Assembly (NCBI RefSeq): GCF_947495715.1
Contig: NZ_CANLZU010000010.1
Location: forward strand, 1 to 64,000
Direction: 5' to 3'
DNA: 64,000 bases
Source: an uncultured Oceanisphaera sp.
GTDB taxonomy: Bacteria > Pseudomonadota > Gammaproteobacteria > Enterobacterales > Aeromonadaceae
How positions within the stretch are numbered: position 1 is the stretch's first letter; each line of letters begins with the position of its first letter. Position numbers and translations under genes: made by a program. The notes beneath the pieces were generated by a model. It saw nothing but the letters and a program-made list of their open reading frames with translations, was not told the origin of the DNA and ran no database searches. Positions 46,999-56,546 of this stretch are shown here, piece by piece.

Positions 46999-48135
46999 TT
47001 ACGCGCGGTACTGCTTAATCAAATCAATAAAGTGGTCGAACAGGTCGGCCGCTTCATGCGGACCCGGGCTCGCCTCGGGGTGCCCCTGGAAGCTGAACGC
47101 CGGCTTGTCGGTGCGATGAATACCCTGCAGAGAGCCGTCGAACAGCGACTTGTGAGTCACCCGCACGTTGGCCGGCAGGGTCGCCTCGTCTACCGCAAAA
47201 CCGTGGTTCTGGCTGGTGATCATCACCACGCCTTTATCCAGGTCTTTCACCGGGTGGTTGGCACCGTGGTGACCAAACTTCATTTTGACGGTATTGGCAC
47301 CGCTGGCAAGACCCAGCAACTGGTGACCCAGGCAGATGCCGAATACCGGAATATCGGTTTCCAGGAAGCGTTTGATGGCTTCAATGGCATAGTCACAGGG
47401 CTCGGGATCACCGGGGCCGTTGGACAGGAAGATACCGTCCGGATTCAGCGCCAGTACTTCGGCGGCCGGGGTCTGGGCCGGTACCACAGTGAGGCGACAA
47501 CCCCGATCCACCAGCATGCGCAGAATGTTGCGCTTCACGCCGTAGTCATAGGCCACTACATGATAGGGCAGCTCGGTCGCGGCCGGCTGGCTGTGGCCTT
47601 CGCCCAGGGTCCAGCTGCCTTCGGTCCAGGCATAGGTCTGGGCGGTGGTGACTTCTTTTGCCAAATCCATACCCTTGAGACCCGGGAAGCCTTTGGCTTC
47701 GGCCAGGGCTGCCGCTTCGTCCAGGTTTTCACCGGCGATGATGCAACCGGCCTGTGCGCCTTTTTCGCGCAGGAGTCGGGTCAGCTTGCGGGTATCGATA
47801 TCGGCAATACCCACTATGTTATGGGCTTTCAGGTAATCGGACAGGGAGCGCTGATTGCGAAAGTTAGAGGCGACAATGGGGAGATCACGAATGATCAGAC
47901 CCTGGGCATGAACCCGATCGGACTCTTCATCTTCAGCATTAGTGCCGGTATTGCCTATATGAGGATAAGTAAGCGTAACGATTTGACGGGAATAAGACGG
48001 GTCGGTGAGGATTTCCTGGTATCCCGTCATCGACGTATTGAATACCACTTCACCGACGGAACAACCGTCGGCACCAATGGCTGTACCGCGAAAGACAGAA
48101 CCGTCTTCCAATACAAGCAGCGCTGAGTGAGTCAA
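46999..48135 (-). CDS. carA: Carbamoyl-phosphate synthase small (glutaminase) subunit
   Basis: Releases ammonia from glutamine for CarB. I place the start at TTG 48135 (378 residues, [19 protein letters not shown]) because a GGAGG ribosome site lies 6 bases upstream; the TTG at 48147 would include that ribosome site in the coding region. The class I amidotransferase domain has the nucleophile Cys in [13 protein letters not shown] and the His/Glu in [13 protein letters not shown] ~400-bp AT-rich leader separates it from dapB. Operon carA-carB. Confidence 0.97.
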   Translation of the reverse strand: MTHSALLVLEDGSVFRGTAIGADGCSVGEVVFNTSMTGYQEILTDPSYSRQIVTLTYPHIGNTGTNAEDEESDRVHAQGLIIRDLPIVASNFRNQRSLSDYLKAHNIVGIADIDTRKLTRLLREKGAQAGCIIAGENLDEAAALAEAKGFPGLKGMDLAKEVTTAQTYAWTEGSWTLGEGHSQPAATELPYHVVAYDYGVKRNILRMLVDRGCRLTVVPAQTPAAEVLALNPDGIFLSNGPGDPEPCDYAIEAIKRFLETDIPVFGICLGHQLLGLASGANTVKMKFGHHGANHPVKDLDKGVVMITSQNHGFAVDEATLPANVRVTHKSLFDGSLQGIHRTDKPAFSFQGHPEASPGPHEAADLFDHFIDLIKQYRA

Positions 48136-48547
48136 GACAACCTCCAAGTTAATTCTTATAAATCAACAATTTACCTGGCTGTCCCGAGGTGCAGACAAAA
48201 AAAATATTACTGCATCTCGGCTAATACTGGGCAAATTCTGCGTATTTTATATAAAAGCGGCGTTTTCGACAAACTTTTTCGTGAAAAACCTTTCGTTTCA
48301 CCTGAAGCCAGGAAAAATCGAAGTAAAAATCGACAAAAAACGCATAAAAACAAAAAAGGAAGGAAATAACGCGGAGAAAAAACGAATTGAAATGAAATTT
48401 CACACTTTAATGCTAAAAATAAAAAGTAAAGAAATAAACCTTTTAAAATCAATATCATATAAATAAGTTAAAGCGATAAACCCAGCCTGGAAAACCCGTT
48501 ATCCTGCTCAATGACATCAGGTTAAGGCCGAGTTCATCGCATAAATA
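48136..48547 (-). promoter_or_regulatory. AT-rich carA leader with a T8-loop hairpin
   Basis: About 410 bp between dapB and carA, strikingly AT-rich for this genome. Near the gene an 11-bp stem (48184-48220; minus strand CCGAGATGCAG / CTGCACCTCGG with one G-T pair) carries a loop containing eight T residues. Further up, TGAAATGAAATTTCA (48388-48402) loosely resembles an arginine operator half-palindrome. In E. coli carAB has separate pyrimidine- and arginine-controlled promoters; the size of this leader fits such control, but no box is convincing. Short frames here (e.g. 48281-48466) look like AT-rich chance ORFs. Confidence 0.5.
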
Positions 48548-49381
<834 letters not shown>

Positions 49382-49440
49382 CTAAACCAAGGGTAAACCG
49401 GAAGTTTGCCAGATAAAAGCGGCCTTTAAAACGAAAAAGC

Positions 49441-49500
49441 CCTGAAGAGCAAGGCGCGAGCAGTCATGTTGTTCTCACGCCTTGCTCTTCGGGTTTTCCT
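49441..49500 (-). terminator. Long hairpin between fklB and dapB
   Basis: On the minus strand CCCGAAGAGCAAGGCGTGAG pairs with CTCGCGCCTTGCTCTTCAGG, a 20-bp stem with two mismatches or wobbles over a 13-base loop, followed by GCTTTTTCG. It is the second of two terminators in a row. Confidence 0.7.
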
Positions 49501-49514
49501 GTCTTTCAGGACAT

Positions 49515-49541
49515 AAAAAAACCGGCGGCTGCCGGTTTTTT
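49515..49541 (-). terminator. Terminator after fklB
   Basis: AAAAAACCGGC-GGCT-GCCGGTTTTTT lies 6 bp past the fklB stop. Confidence 0.92.
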
Positions 49542-49546
49542 CAGAA

Positions 49547-50158
49547 TCAGACGATTTCGAGCAGTTCAACTTCGAACACCAGGGTCGCGCACGGCGGAAT
49601 GGAGCCGGCACCCTGTTCACCGTAGGCCAGATCGTGCGGCACATACAGCTTCCACTTGGAGCCAGCCGACATCAGTTGCAGGGCTTCAACCCAGCCTTTG
49701 ATCACGCCGTTCACCGGGAACTGAGCCGGTTCGCCGCGCATGACGGAGCTGTCGAACACGGAGCCGTCGATGAAGGTGCCGTGGTAGTGCACGCGTACGG
49801 TATCGGTCGCGGCAGGCTTGGCGCCCTCGCCTTCGGCCAGTACTTCATACTGCAGGCCGGACTCGGTCTGCTGTACTTCGGCACGCTCACCGTTGGCAGC
49901 GAAGAAGGCAACTTCTGCTTCTTTGGCTTCGGCAGACTGGGCAGCCTGCTGCTCCTGCATGCGCTGGGTGATCACCTGAAAGGCACCGTTGATGTCTTCG
50001 CGAGAAACGGCGAAGTCCACACCGGCAAGGGCGTCGGCCAGGCCCTGCTGTACGGCCGATACTTCCAGACCTTCAAAGGATTGCTGGCTCAGCTGATCAC
50101 CGATTTGACGACCAACACCGTAGCTGGCTTTTTGCTCTACTGTCTCATATGACGACAT
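49547..50158 (-). CDS. fklB: FKBP-type peptidyl-prolyl isomerase FklB
   Basis: A 203-residue Mip-like protein: N-terminal helical dimerisation domain (~1-95, SYGVGRQIGDQLSQQSFEGL) and C-terminal FKBP domain (~100-203, VRVHYHGTFIDGSVFDSSVM, GVIKGWVEALQLM, LYVPHDLAYGEQG, LVFEVELLEIV). No signal peptide from the start at 50158, so it is cytoplasmic like E. coli FklB. The frame runs on 11 codons upstream without resemblance. It is the window's second FKBP beside the membrane form at 32545. Confidence 0.94.
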   Translation of the reverse strand: MSSYETVEQKASYGVGRQIGDQLSQQSFEGLEVSAVQQGLADALAGVDFAVSREDINGAFQVITQRMQEQQAAQSAEAKEAEVAFFAANGERAEVQQTESGLQYEVLAEGEGAKPAATDTVRVHYHGTFIDGSVFDSSVMRGEPAQFPVNGVIKGWVEALQLMSAGSKWKLYVPHDLAYGEQGAGSIPPCATLVFEVELLEIV

Positions 50159-50209
50159 GACATTCCCTTCGTTTGGGTATAAAAAAGGCATGCTAACAAA
50201 ATAACTCGG

Positions 50210-51130
50210 TCAGCTAAATGGCAAGGCGGCACGCATGGCCAATAATGCAGCACCTCGTACCCCGCCGCTGCCACCAAACACCGGCGGCCGCACCGGCGCC
50301 GGTTCCACATTGTTCATCAGGTATTCGGGCAAGCGACTACTCAGTTCCCGATATAGCCAGGCCTGCTCGCTGAGACCGCCGCCCAGCACCACCACATCCG
50401 GGTCCAGCTGGGTCATCAAGCTACCCAGCCCCGCCGCCAGAATATCCAGATAAAGCGACAGACAATCGTTGGCTACTTGCTCTCCCTGTTGCCAGGCACC
50501 GATAATGGCCGGGCCCGACAGCGGCTCGCCGCCGACATGGCGATAAAGCCGGATCAAGCCGGTGCCGGAGACATAGGTTTCCAGACAACCATGCAGCCCA
50601 CATCCACAGGGAAACAAAGGCAATCCCGGATAACGCGCAAGCAGGCCGGCATTGACGCCCCCGTGCCCGAATTCGGCACTGCCACCACGACCACTGTTTA
50701 CCAGTTGTCCTCGGTGTAACAAGGCGCCGCCAACCCCGGTACCCAGCGTCAGTGCCAGCGCCAGTTCAGCCCCGGCCGCCGCCCCCTGGTGATATTCCGA
50801 TAGTAGAAAGCAGTTGGCGTCGTTGTCGGCATATACCGGTCTTGCCAGCCGGTGCTGTAAGTCGCCTTTAAGATCATGGCCATGAATCGCCGGCACATTG
50901 GGCGCCAGCATCAGGCCGTTACTGTCCAGCACACCGGGAAAGCCGATGCCGACATGACCGGCCGTCTGCCAACGACCATCGGCCGCCGTCACCAGCTCAC
51001 CCAGCATCTGAACAAAGGCAGAATAACGGGTCGTCGGCGTCTGGAGCACCAAACGCTCACGCTCTACGCCCTGCGCATCAAACACGGCAAAGGCTATCTT
51101 GCTGCCGCCGATATCAACACCGTAATACAT
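50210..51130 (-). CDS. nagK: N-acetylglucosamine kinase (ROK family)
   Basis: A 306-residue sugar kinase. N-terminal phosphate loop MYYGVDIGGSKIAFAVFD, the ADNDANCFLLSEY active-site aspartate, LTLGTGVGGALLHRG, and the ROK zinc signature CGCGLHGCLETYVSG (cysteines ~175-182). The close match to NagK points to recycling of cell-wall N-acetylglucosamine; other ROK sugar kinases cannot be fully excluded. It lies 51 bp upstream of fklB on the same strand. Confidence 0.92.
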   Translation of the reverse strand: MYYGVDIGGSKIAFAVFDAQGVERERLVLQTPTTRYSAFVQMLGELVTAADGRWQTAGHVGIGFPGVLDSNGLMLAPNVPAIHGHDLKGDLQHRLARPVYADNDANCFLLSEYHQGAAAGAELALALTLGTGVGGALLHRGQLVNSGRGGSAEFGHGGVNAGLLARYPGLPLFPCGCGLHGCLETYVSGTGLIRLYRHVGGEPLSGPAIIGAWQQGEQVANDCLSLYLDILAAGLGSLMTQLDPDVVVLGGGLSEQAWLYRELSSRLPEYLMNNVEPAPVRPPVFGGSGGVRGAALLAMRAALPFS

Positions 51131-51280
51131 TGAAAACCTCTGAAGAAAACAGCACGGACTATGGCTTTGAAGATAACATCCGCCAACAGATACCGCGAAG
51201 CAGCTGCCAACATCACGGTATGGGAGCTTTAGGTACGAGGGCTTGATATAAAGAAGAAGACAATCCCTTGTCTTTTTCTA

Positions 51281-51544
51281 TCATTCGGCAATCTGCTCCG
51301 GACTTATCTGACCGACACTTTCTATGGTCTGATCAGACAACAACCAGAGGGTGAATCTGTGCAGCTCGGGGTGCTGCGCCAGAGCCACCAGAAAAGCACC
51401 ACCCACTTCCCGGTATCCCAGCTCATAGTTTTTCAAGGTGGTGGGGGGAACTTGAAGCAGTTCGGCAAATTTGGGCCGACTAAGACCCATTGCCTCACGG
51501 ATTTGCCGGATCTTTTTTCCGACCAAGCTGGTATCTGGATTCAT
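51281..51544 (-). CDS. Small Xre-family transcriptional regulator
   Basis: An 87-residue HTH protein from ATG 51544 (AAGG and AGGAG upstream). The HTH is VGKKIRQIREAMGLSRPKFA with AELLQVPPTTLKNYELGYRE. The rest resembles NadS/HigA-like single-domain regulators, which often pair with a toxin, but no toxin gene is adjacent on either side: nagK lies downstream and a 450-bp empty region lies upstream. The target is unknown. Confidence 0.8.
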   Translation of the reverse strand: MNPDTSLVGKKIRQIREAMGLSRPKFAELLQVPPTTLKNYELGYREVGGAFLVALAQHPELHRFTLWLLSDQTIESVGQISPEQIAE

Positions 51545-51996
51545 AACCTTGCTACTCCTATCGAAGAATTCCGATAACCACTGGTATCGCTGTCTTATTA
51601 GTTTAACACCGCTAAAGAGACTCGTTATGCTCTGCTCCTGTTTTACCGAAAAAAATTCCAATTTAGACTCAGTTAGCGCCTAACTACACTATATAACTCC
51701 GATTTCTCCGCAAACTGCAGCGTTGCATTGCAAAAACCCGCGCAAACTGCATCAGCATCTTGAGTCAGTTGCGACAAATTTGGCCTTTCTCACTCGCCGC
51801 CTGCTTGTGGGCCTCAATGAAAACCGTTAGTCTGCAATCGTGCGGATGTACAAACACAGGATGAACCTGTTCCATATGGTTCTTCCTCTGAACAATAAAA
51901 ATATCAAACGGACATTCCGCACTACACTGCCCTCAGTGTGTGCTGATATATCCATTTCGGCCTCGGCCGAATGCAAATAAAATGAGGAAGACGATG
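51545..51996. other. Intergenic region upstream of the OmpA gene, no gene seen
   Basis: This divergent 450-bp space must hold promoters for the Xre gene and the OmpA-type gene. There is a stem ACAGG-ATGAA-CCTGT near 51857 inside a likely ompA leader, and a GAACCATATGG-type short palindrome after it. I see no coding frame with ribosome site and no RNA gene. Confidence 0.4.
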
Positions 51997-52950
51997 ATGA
52001 AAAAAACAGTGGCTCCTTCCCTGATTGCAATCGCTATCGCAGCCGCCGGTATCTCTACCAGCGTGCAGGCCAATGACTGGTACCTGGGTGCCGGTGCCGG
52101 TTACGCTCAGTATGAAGATATCGATGAAAACAACGCCAACCTCGACAAGGATGCTGAAGCCGTCAGCATGTTCGGTGGTTACAACTTCAACCAGTATTTC
52201 GGTGCCGAGCTGGGCTTCAACAACTTTGGCGAAGATGCCGACACCAAGGCACTGAACCTGTCTGCCATTGGTCGTCTGCCGCTGAGCGAGCGCGTTTCCC
52301 TGTTCGGCGAGCTGGGTGCCCTGGGCTGGGATACCGACACCGGCGCCGGTGACGAAGGTGTTTCTCCGCTGGCCGGTCTGGGTCTGGCCTACCGTGCCTC
52401 CGATCTGGTCGACGTACAGGCCCGCTATCGCCGTGTCGAAGACATGGGTGATCTGGTCAACAACGGTTTCGAAACCGATGTAAACAACTTCATGCTGGAA
52501 GTGGTGCTGCACCCGAACCGTGGCGTGGCTACCCCGCCGCCGGTTGCCCCGGTAGCGCCTCAGCCGGCTCCCGAAGTGACCTATGAAACCCGTACCGTCA
52601 CTGCCGATGGCTCCATCTACTTCGCCTTCGACAAGTCCGACCTGTCTGGCGACTCTCGTGCCACTCTGGACGAAGTGGCCCGCTTTGCTCAAGAGAACCC
52701 GGATCACCAGGTTGAACTGGCCGGTTATGCCGACCGTCTGGGTAGCGCCGAGTACAACCGCAAGTTGTCCGAGCGTCGTGCCCTGGCCGCCAAGGACTAC
52801 CTGGTTCAGCGTGGCGTTGCCGCCCAGAACATCCAGACTGCCTGGTACGGCAGTGAACTGGCCGAAGGCGTAACCGAAGCCGAACGTCAGCGCGACCGTC
52901 GCGTAGATGCCAAGGCCCAGGCCACTATTCAGGTTGAAATCATCGAATAA
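51997..52950 (+). CDS. ompA: OmpA-family outer membrane porin
   Basis: A 317-residue protein. Signal peptide MKKTVAPSLIAIAIAAAGIS ending in VQA, an eight-strand type beta-barrel (~25-185, many aromatic alternations such as DWYLGAGAGYAQYE), a proline-rich hinge (PPPVAPVAPQPAPE), and the C-terminal peptidoglycan-binding OmpA domain (YFAFDKSDLSGDSRATLDEV, GYADRLGSAEYNRKLSERRA). Codon use is strongly biased, as expected for an abundant protein. Start chosen at 51997 with AGGAAG six bases upstream; ATG 51994 is equally possible. An OprF/OmpA-type structural role is likely. Confidence 0.92.
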   Translation: MKKTVAPSLIAIAIAAAGISTSVQANDWYLGAGAGYAQYEDIDENNANLDKDAEAVSMFGGYNFNQYFGAELGFNNFGEDADTKALNLSAIGRLPLSERVSLFGELGALGWDTDTGAGDEGVSPLAGLGLAYRASDLVDVQARYRRVEDMGDLVNNGFETDVNNFMLEVVLHPNRGVATPPPVAPVAPQPAPEVTYETRTVTADGSIYFAFDKSDLSGDSRATLDEVARFAQENPDHQVELAGYADRLGSAEYNRKLSERRALAAKDYLVQRGVAAQNIQTAWYGSELAEGVTEAERQRDRRVDAKAQATIQVEIIE

Positions 52951-52972
52951 CAGCGATTGAATTCCTGACCGC

Positions 52973-52999
52973 AAAAACGGCTCCCCGGAGCCGTTTTTT
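52973..52999 (+). terminator. Terminator after ompA
   Basis: AAAAACGGCTC-CCCG-GAGCCGTTTTTT lies ~22 bp past the ompA stop. Confidence 0.92.
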
Positions 53000-53060
53000 A
53001 TTTTTACCTTACTGCGGTCATGGCATACTGTTTTTCTTTTTATCCCGGACTTTCCTTCCC

Positions 53061-53522
53061 ATGCGTTGCCATTGCCACAGCCAGCAGCCCTTCGAGCTTT
53101 GCTGCCAGCCCTATCTGCAGGGTGCTTCTGCCGCACCGACGCCCCTGGCCCTGATGCGCTCACGCTACACGGCGTTTGTGCTGGGCCTGGGCGACTACCT
53201 GCTGCAAAGCTGGCACCCGGATACTCGAGGGGCACTGACCGCGGCTGAGTTGTCACAAACCGGGCTCGACACCGACTGGCTTGATCTGACCATCGTCTTC
53301 GCTCGCGGTACGCCTGCCGACACAGAGGGAGAAGTGGAATTCAAGGTTCGCTACCGGGAAAACAACCGGGTAGTGACGCTGCACGAGCGCTCCCGTTTTA
53401 TCTCGGCAGCAGGCCATTGGCTGTACCATTCCGGTCAGCTCAATCCGCCCAAAATCGGTGCCAATCAGCCCTGCCCCTGCAACAGTGGAAAAAAATACAA
53501 ACAGTGCTGCGCCAGACACTGA
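53061..53522 (+). CDS. ychJ: YchJ-family SEC-C protein
   Basis: A 153-residue protein with a cysteine cluster at each end: CHCHSQQPFELCC (~3-15) and the zinc-binding SEC-C motif PCPCNSGKKYKQCC (~137-150). The middle is the NTF2-like YchJ core (LMRSRYTAFVLGLGDYLLQS, WLDLTIVFARG, VTLHERSRFI). Function unknown; SEC-C motifs bind zinc and sometimes SecB or ribosomes. It sits 35 bp before purU on the same strand. Confidence 0.93.
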   Translation: MRCHCHSQQPFELCCQPYLQGASAAPTPLALMRSRYTAFVLGLGDYLLQSWHPDTRGALTAAELSQTGLDTDWLDLTIVFARGTPADTEGEVEFKVRYRENNRVVTLHERSRFISAAGHWLYHSGQLNPPKIGANQPCPCNSGKKYKQCCARH

Positions 53523-53557
53523 GCCCCTTCATTCAACTAGCCGACAGACGCCTTATC

Positions 53558-54394
53558 ATGGAACGAAAAATACTGCTGACTCACTGCCCCGATGCCAAGG
53601 GGCTGATCTCGAAGATCACCAACATCTGTTACAAGCACCAGCTCAACATCATGCGCAATGACGAATTCGTGGACTACGACAACGGTCATTTCTTCATGCG
53701 TACCGAGCTGGAAGGCTATTTCAACGATCATACCCTGCTTGCCGATCTGGACGATGCCCTGCCCAACGGCAGTCAGCGTCGGCTGGTGCCTGCCGGTAAC
53801 AAGCGGGTGGTCATCATGGTGACCAAGGAAGCCCATTGCCTGGGTGACATTCTGATGAAACGTTTCGCCGGGGCCATGAACATCGATATTCAGGCCGTGA
53901 TCGGCAACTACGACACCCTGGCCGGGCTGACCGAAAAGTTCGATATTCCCTACCACACGGTGTCACACGAAGAGATGAACCGGGCCGAGCACGAGCTGCA
54001 ACTGGCCGAGATCATCGACCGCTATCAACCCGATTATGTGGTACTGGCCAAGTACATGCGTATTCTCAGCCCCGAATTCGTGGCCCGCTATCGCCAGCGG
54101 CTGATCAATATTCACCACTCCTTCCTGCCCGCCTTTGTCGGCGCCAGTCCCTACCGGCAGGCCTTTGAGCGCGGTGTGAAAATGATCGGCGCCACCGCTC
54201 ATTTCGTGACCGACGATCTGGACGAGGGCCCCATCATCGAGCAGGACGTGACCCACGTAAACCACACCTTCAACGCCCAGGAAATGGCCAAGGCCGGTCG
54301 CGACGTGGAAAAATCGGTGCTGAGTCGGGCGCTCAACCTGGTGCTGGAAGAAAAGGTGTTCGTCTACGGCAACAAGACGGTGGTGTTCAAATAA
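53558..54394 (+). CDS. purU: Formyltetrahydrofolate deformylase
   Basis: Hydrolyses 10-formyl-THF to formate and THF, balancing one-carbon pools and supplying formate for PurT. The 278 residues have an N-terminal ACT regulatory domain (~1-80, THCPDAKGLISKITNICYKH) and a formyltransferase-fold catalytic domain with LINIHHSFLPAFVGASPYRQ (catalytic His) and GATAHFVTDDLDEGPIIEQD (catalytic Asp). The start at 53558 matches the family; a longer frame overlaps ychJ in another reading frame. Confidence 0.97.
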   Translation: MERKILLTHCPDAKGLISKITNICYKHQLNIMRNDEFVDYDNGHFFMRTELEGYFNDHTLLADLDDALPNGSQRRLVPAGNKRVVIMVTKEAHCLGDILMKRFAGAMNIDIQAVIGNYDTLAGLTEKFDIPYHTVSHEEMNRAEHELQLAEIIDRYQPDYVVLAKYMRILSPEFVARYRQRLINIHHSFLPAFVGASPYRQAFERGVKMIGATAHFVTDDLDEGPIIEQDVTHVNHTFNAQEMAKAGRDVEKSVLSRALNLVLEEKVFVYGNKTVVFK

Positions 54395-54397
54395 AAC

Positions 54398-54467
54398 GTG
54401 AGGGGTGAGGGGGGTGAGGAATAAAATCCATATCCGCAGATCGGGTGTTTTGCTCCTCACTCCTCAC
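54398..54467. repeat. Heptamer-type array pair after purU
   Basis: GTGAGGGGTGAGGGGGGTGAGG (two slightly irregular units plus one, 54398-54419) is followed 32 bp on by the complement CTCCTCACTCCTCAC (54453-54467). The arms can pair. It lies between convergent purU and the DUF1244 gene, in place of an ordinary terminator. Confidence 0.85.
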
Positions 54468-54486
54468 TATTTACCCTTTACGACTG

Positions 54487-54777
54487 TTACTTGTGGCTTT
54501 TCTCGAAGGCCGCCTTTTGCTCGGGCGTCGCTTCCTGCTGGTATTTCGCCTTCCACTCGTCGTAGGGCATGCCGTACACCCGCTCCCGCGCCTGGTCGTA
54601 ATTCATCTCGACACCCTGTTCTTCGGCGGCGGCCAGATACCACTTGCTCAGACAGTTGCGGCAGAAGCCGGCCAGGTTCATCAGATCGATATTCTGTGCA
54701 TCCTTGCGCTTGTCCAGGTGCGCCAGCAGGGTACGAAAGGCGGCGGCTTCCAGTTCAATCTGGGTTTGCTTGTCCAT
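54487..54777 (-). CDS. DUF1244 family small protein
   Basis: A 96-residue protein from ATG 54777 (GGAGAAG upstream), MDKQTQIELEAAAFRTLLAH, with the conserved core NIDLMNLAGFCRNCLSKWYL and MPYDEWKAKYQQEATPEQK. It matches the DUF1244 family of helical proteins. Two close cysteines in CRNC are conserved and could bind metal. Function unknown. Its 5' end is 69 bp from yfbR, which runs the other way. Confidence 0.9.
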   Translation of the reverse strand: MDKQTQIELEAAAFRTLLAHLDKRKDAQNIDLMNLAGFCRNCLSKWYLAAAEEQGVEMNYDQARERVYGMPYDEWKAKYQQEATPEQKAAFEKSHK

Positions 54778-54846
54778 GTTGTCTTCTCCATTGGGGTCGG
54801 TTAGTGCCATTATAACGATATCGCCCTTCACAACACAGGCACGCCC

Positions 54847-55440
54847 ATGAAACGCAGTCACTTCTTCGCCCACATGGCCCGCATGAAACTCATTCAGCGC
54901 TGGCCGCTGATGCGCAGCATAGAGCAGGAAAACGTCGCCGAGCACAGCCTGCAGGTGGCCATGGTGGCTCACGCGCTGGCGGTGATCAGAAACACCAATT
55001 TCAACGGCACCCTGGATCCGGCCCAGGCGGCCATGCAGGCGCTGTTTCACGATGCCAGCGAAGTGCTGACCGGCGACCTGCCCACCCCGGTCAAGTACTT
55101 CAACGAAGACATCGCCCGGGCCTACAAGGACATCGAGCGCAACGCCGAGCAAAGCCTGCTCAGAATGCTGCCCCCCGAACTGCAGGCAACCTATGCGCCC
55201 CTGCTCTGTGGCCATGCGCAGGACGATTACAGCCGACTGGTAAAGTCGGCGGACATTCTCTGTGCCTATCTGAAATGCGAGGAAGAAATCAGCGCCGGCA
55301 ACCGGGAGTTTGCCCAGGCCAAGCAACGGCTCACCGATATGCTGGAAGCACGCATGAACGATGAAATCCGCTATTTTCTCGAAGTGTTCGTGCCCAGCTT
55401 TTCCCTGTCGCTGGACGAAATTTCCAGCCCGGAGTTTTAG
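54847..55440 (+). CDS. yfbR: 5'-deoxynucleotidase YfbR
   Basis: Removes phosphate from deoxyribonucleoside 5'-monophosphates, part of dUMP salvage. The 197-residue HD-domain protein has [17 protein letters not shown] (first metal His), [20 protein letters not shown] (HD) and [17 protein letters not shown] (last Asp). Cytoplasmic. It is followed by another GTGAGGG array. Confidence 0.96.
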   Translation: MKRSHFFAHMARMKLIQRWPLMRSIEQENVAEHSLQVAMVAHALAVIRNTNFNGTLDPAQAAMQALFHDASEVLTGDLPTPVKYFNEDIARAYKDIERNAEQSLLRMLPPELQATYAPLLCGHAQDDYSRLVKSADILCAYLKCEEEISAGNREFAQAKQRLTDMLEARMNDEIRYFLEVFVPSFSLSLDEISSPEF

Positions 55441-55443
55441 CTC

Positions 55444-55524
55444 GTGAGGGGTGAGGGGAAAGCTGCCCGCCTCACCCTTTACCCCTCACTCCTCACCCCT
55501 CACTCCTCACTCCTCACCCCTCAC
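55444..55524. repeat. Heptamer-type array pair after yfbR, overlapping the DUF3833 stop
   Basis: GTGAGGGGTGAGGGG (55444-55458) faces a longer array of CCTCACCCC/CCTCACT units (55470-55524). The second array reaches into the DUF3833 coding sequence, whose last codons and TGA stop (GTGAGGGGTGA on the minus strand) are array units. Confidence 0.9.
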
Positions 55525-56053
55525 TGTTTTTACGTTCTATCCACAGGGTCACTTCACCGACCTTGAAGCCCCATTTGGTCATTTCGGCCCGGTTGAGCAC
55601 CCGGTTTTCGTCGAGCAGATACATCCAGTCGTTGAAGTCGATATTCCAGATCTTGCCGTCGACCGGCACCGCCAGGGTATAACGCCAGTTCAGGGCGAAA
55701 CCTCGAGTCTGGCCGGTGGCCGGCACCACCACATCATCGGCACTACCGCTATACCGGCCGTCCGGGCCTTTTTCCAGCCGCCAGACTCTCCGCTGCTGCT
55801 CGCCGTCGTCATAGACGAAGTCTTCTTCCAGTACGCCCTTGTTGCCGTCCCAGCGGCCGATCATCTCGACCGAAAAGCGGCGCAGCACTCGGCCGGATCT
55901 GTCCTGTACCATGCCGTGAGCCACCAGCTCGCCGTTGAAGAAGCGATCCAGCTCGAACGCCGGTTGAGTATCCGCATAATCATGAATATTGCTGCTGCAC
56001 GACATCAGCAGCAAACCGGTGCAAAGAGACAGACTCAGTAACAGAATTCGCAT
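55514..56053 (-). CDS. DUF3833 lipoprotein (last gene of the photolyase operon)
   Basis: A 179-residue lipoprotein with a lipobox at SLCTGLLLMSCSS (Cys ~19) and a lipocalin-like beta-rich mature part: FELDRFFNGELVAHGMVQDR, EDFVYDDGEQQRRVWRLEKG, WRYTLAVPVDGKIWNIDFND. The family is DUF3833, usually found with SDR, FAD oxidoreductase and CFA-like genes. It may carry a lipid product or intermediate. The gap to the upstream gene is 1 bp. Its last four residues NSEG and stop lie in a heptamer array, so the C-terminus may vary. Confidence 0.85.
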   Translation of the reverse strand: MRILLLSLSLCTGLLLMSCSSNIHDYADTQPAFELDRFFNGELVAHGMVQDRSGRVLRRFSVEMIGRWDGNKGVLEEDFVYDDGEQQRRVWRLEKGPDGRYSGSADDVVVPATGQTRGFALNWRYTLAVPVDGKIWNIDFNDWMYLLDENRVLNRAEMTKWGFKVGEVTLWIERKNSEG

Positions 56054-56054
56054 A

Positions 56055-56546
56055 TCAGTTTCCTTTCAGTTGTCGGGTCAAACCGGGATCCCGGCTGTTG
56101 GGCGACAGCCAGATGGCCAGAAAAGCGGGGCCAAAGGCGGGATCGGATACTTCCCCCAGTGACTGCCAGTTGAAGTAAAAGCGGCTGACGCCCGTTGCCT
56201 CCACCCGCACGACCAGCTCATCGCCATTGCTGACCGAAGGCCAGAGTGCATCCAGCTGGTTGCGCCATTGGGGTTTCCAGTCGATGCCGAGCCGCTGCCA
56301 CTCGGTTACGGTGGCATCGAGCAAGTCTTCCTTGTCGATATTGCGCCGATAACGCAGGGCCAGCGCCTGAGGAAAGTCACCGGCACGGTATTGCCCGTCC
56401 GCGCTGTAAAAACGGGCCTGATACAGCTCCCAGAACAGCCAGCGCATGCTGCCCTGACCGATCTGATTCAAGTCGGACGTCGGGGTCGCCCACAATGGCA
56501 GCGGCATGGCCATCAGCCACAGTATCAACAGAACTTTTTTCATCAT
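56055..56546 (-). CDS. Exported chalcone-isomerase-fold protein
   Basis: A 163-residue protein with a signal peptide (MMKKVLLILWLMAMPLPLWA) and a mature domain resembling the chalcone isomerase-like family: GQGSMRWLFWELYQARFYSA, FPQALALRYRRNIDKEDLLD, RVEATGVSRFYFNWQSLGEV. In plants and bacteria this fold can bind fatty acids without catalysis, which fits a lipid-handling operon. It overlaps the DUF2878 gene by 4 bp. Confidence 0.8.
   Translation of the reverse strand: MMKKVLLILWLMAMPLPLWATPTSDLNQIGQGSMRWLFWELYQARFYSADGQYRAGDFPQALALRYRRNIDKEDLLDATVTEWQRLGIDWKPQWRNQLDALWPSVSNGDELVVRVEATGVSRFYFNWQSLGEVSDPAFGPAFLAIWLSPNSRDPGLTRQLKGN

Noticed and set aside
48281-48466. 61-codon lysine-rich frame in the carA leader
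   Set aside because: AT-rich sequence naturally gives AAA/AAT codons; no ribosome site or recognisable domain.
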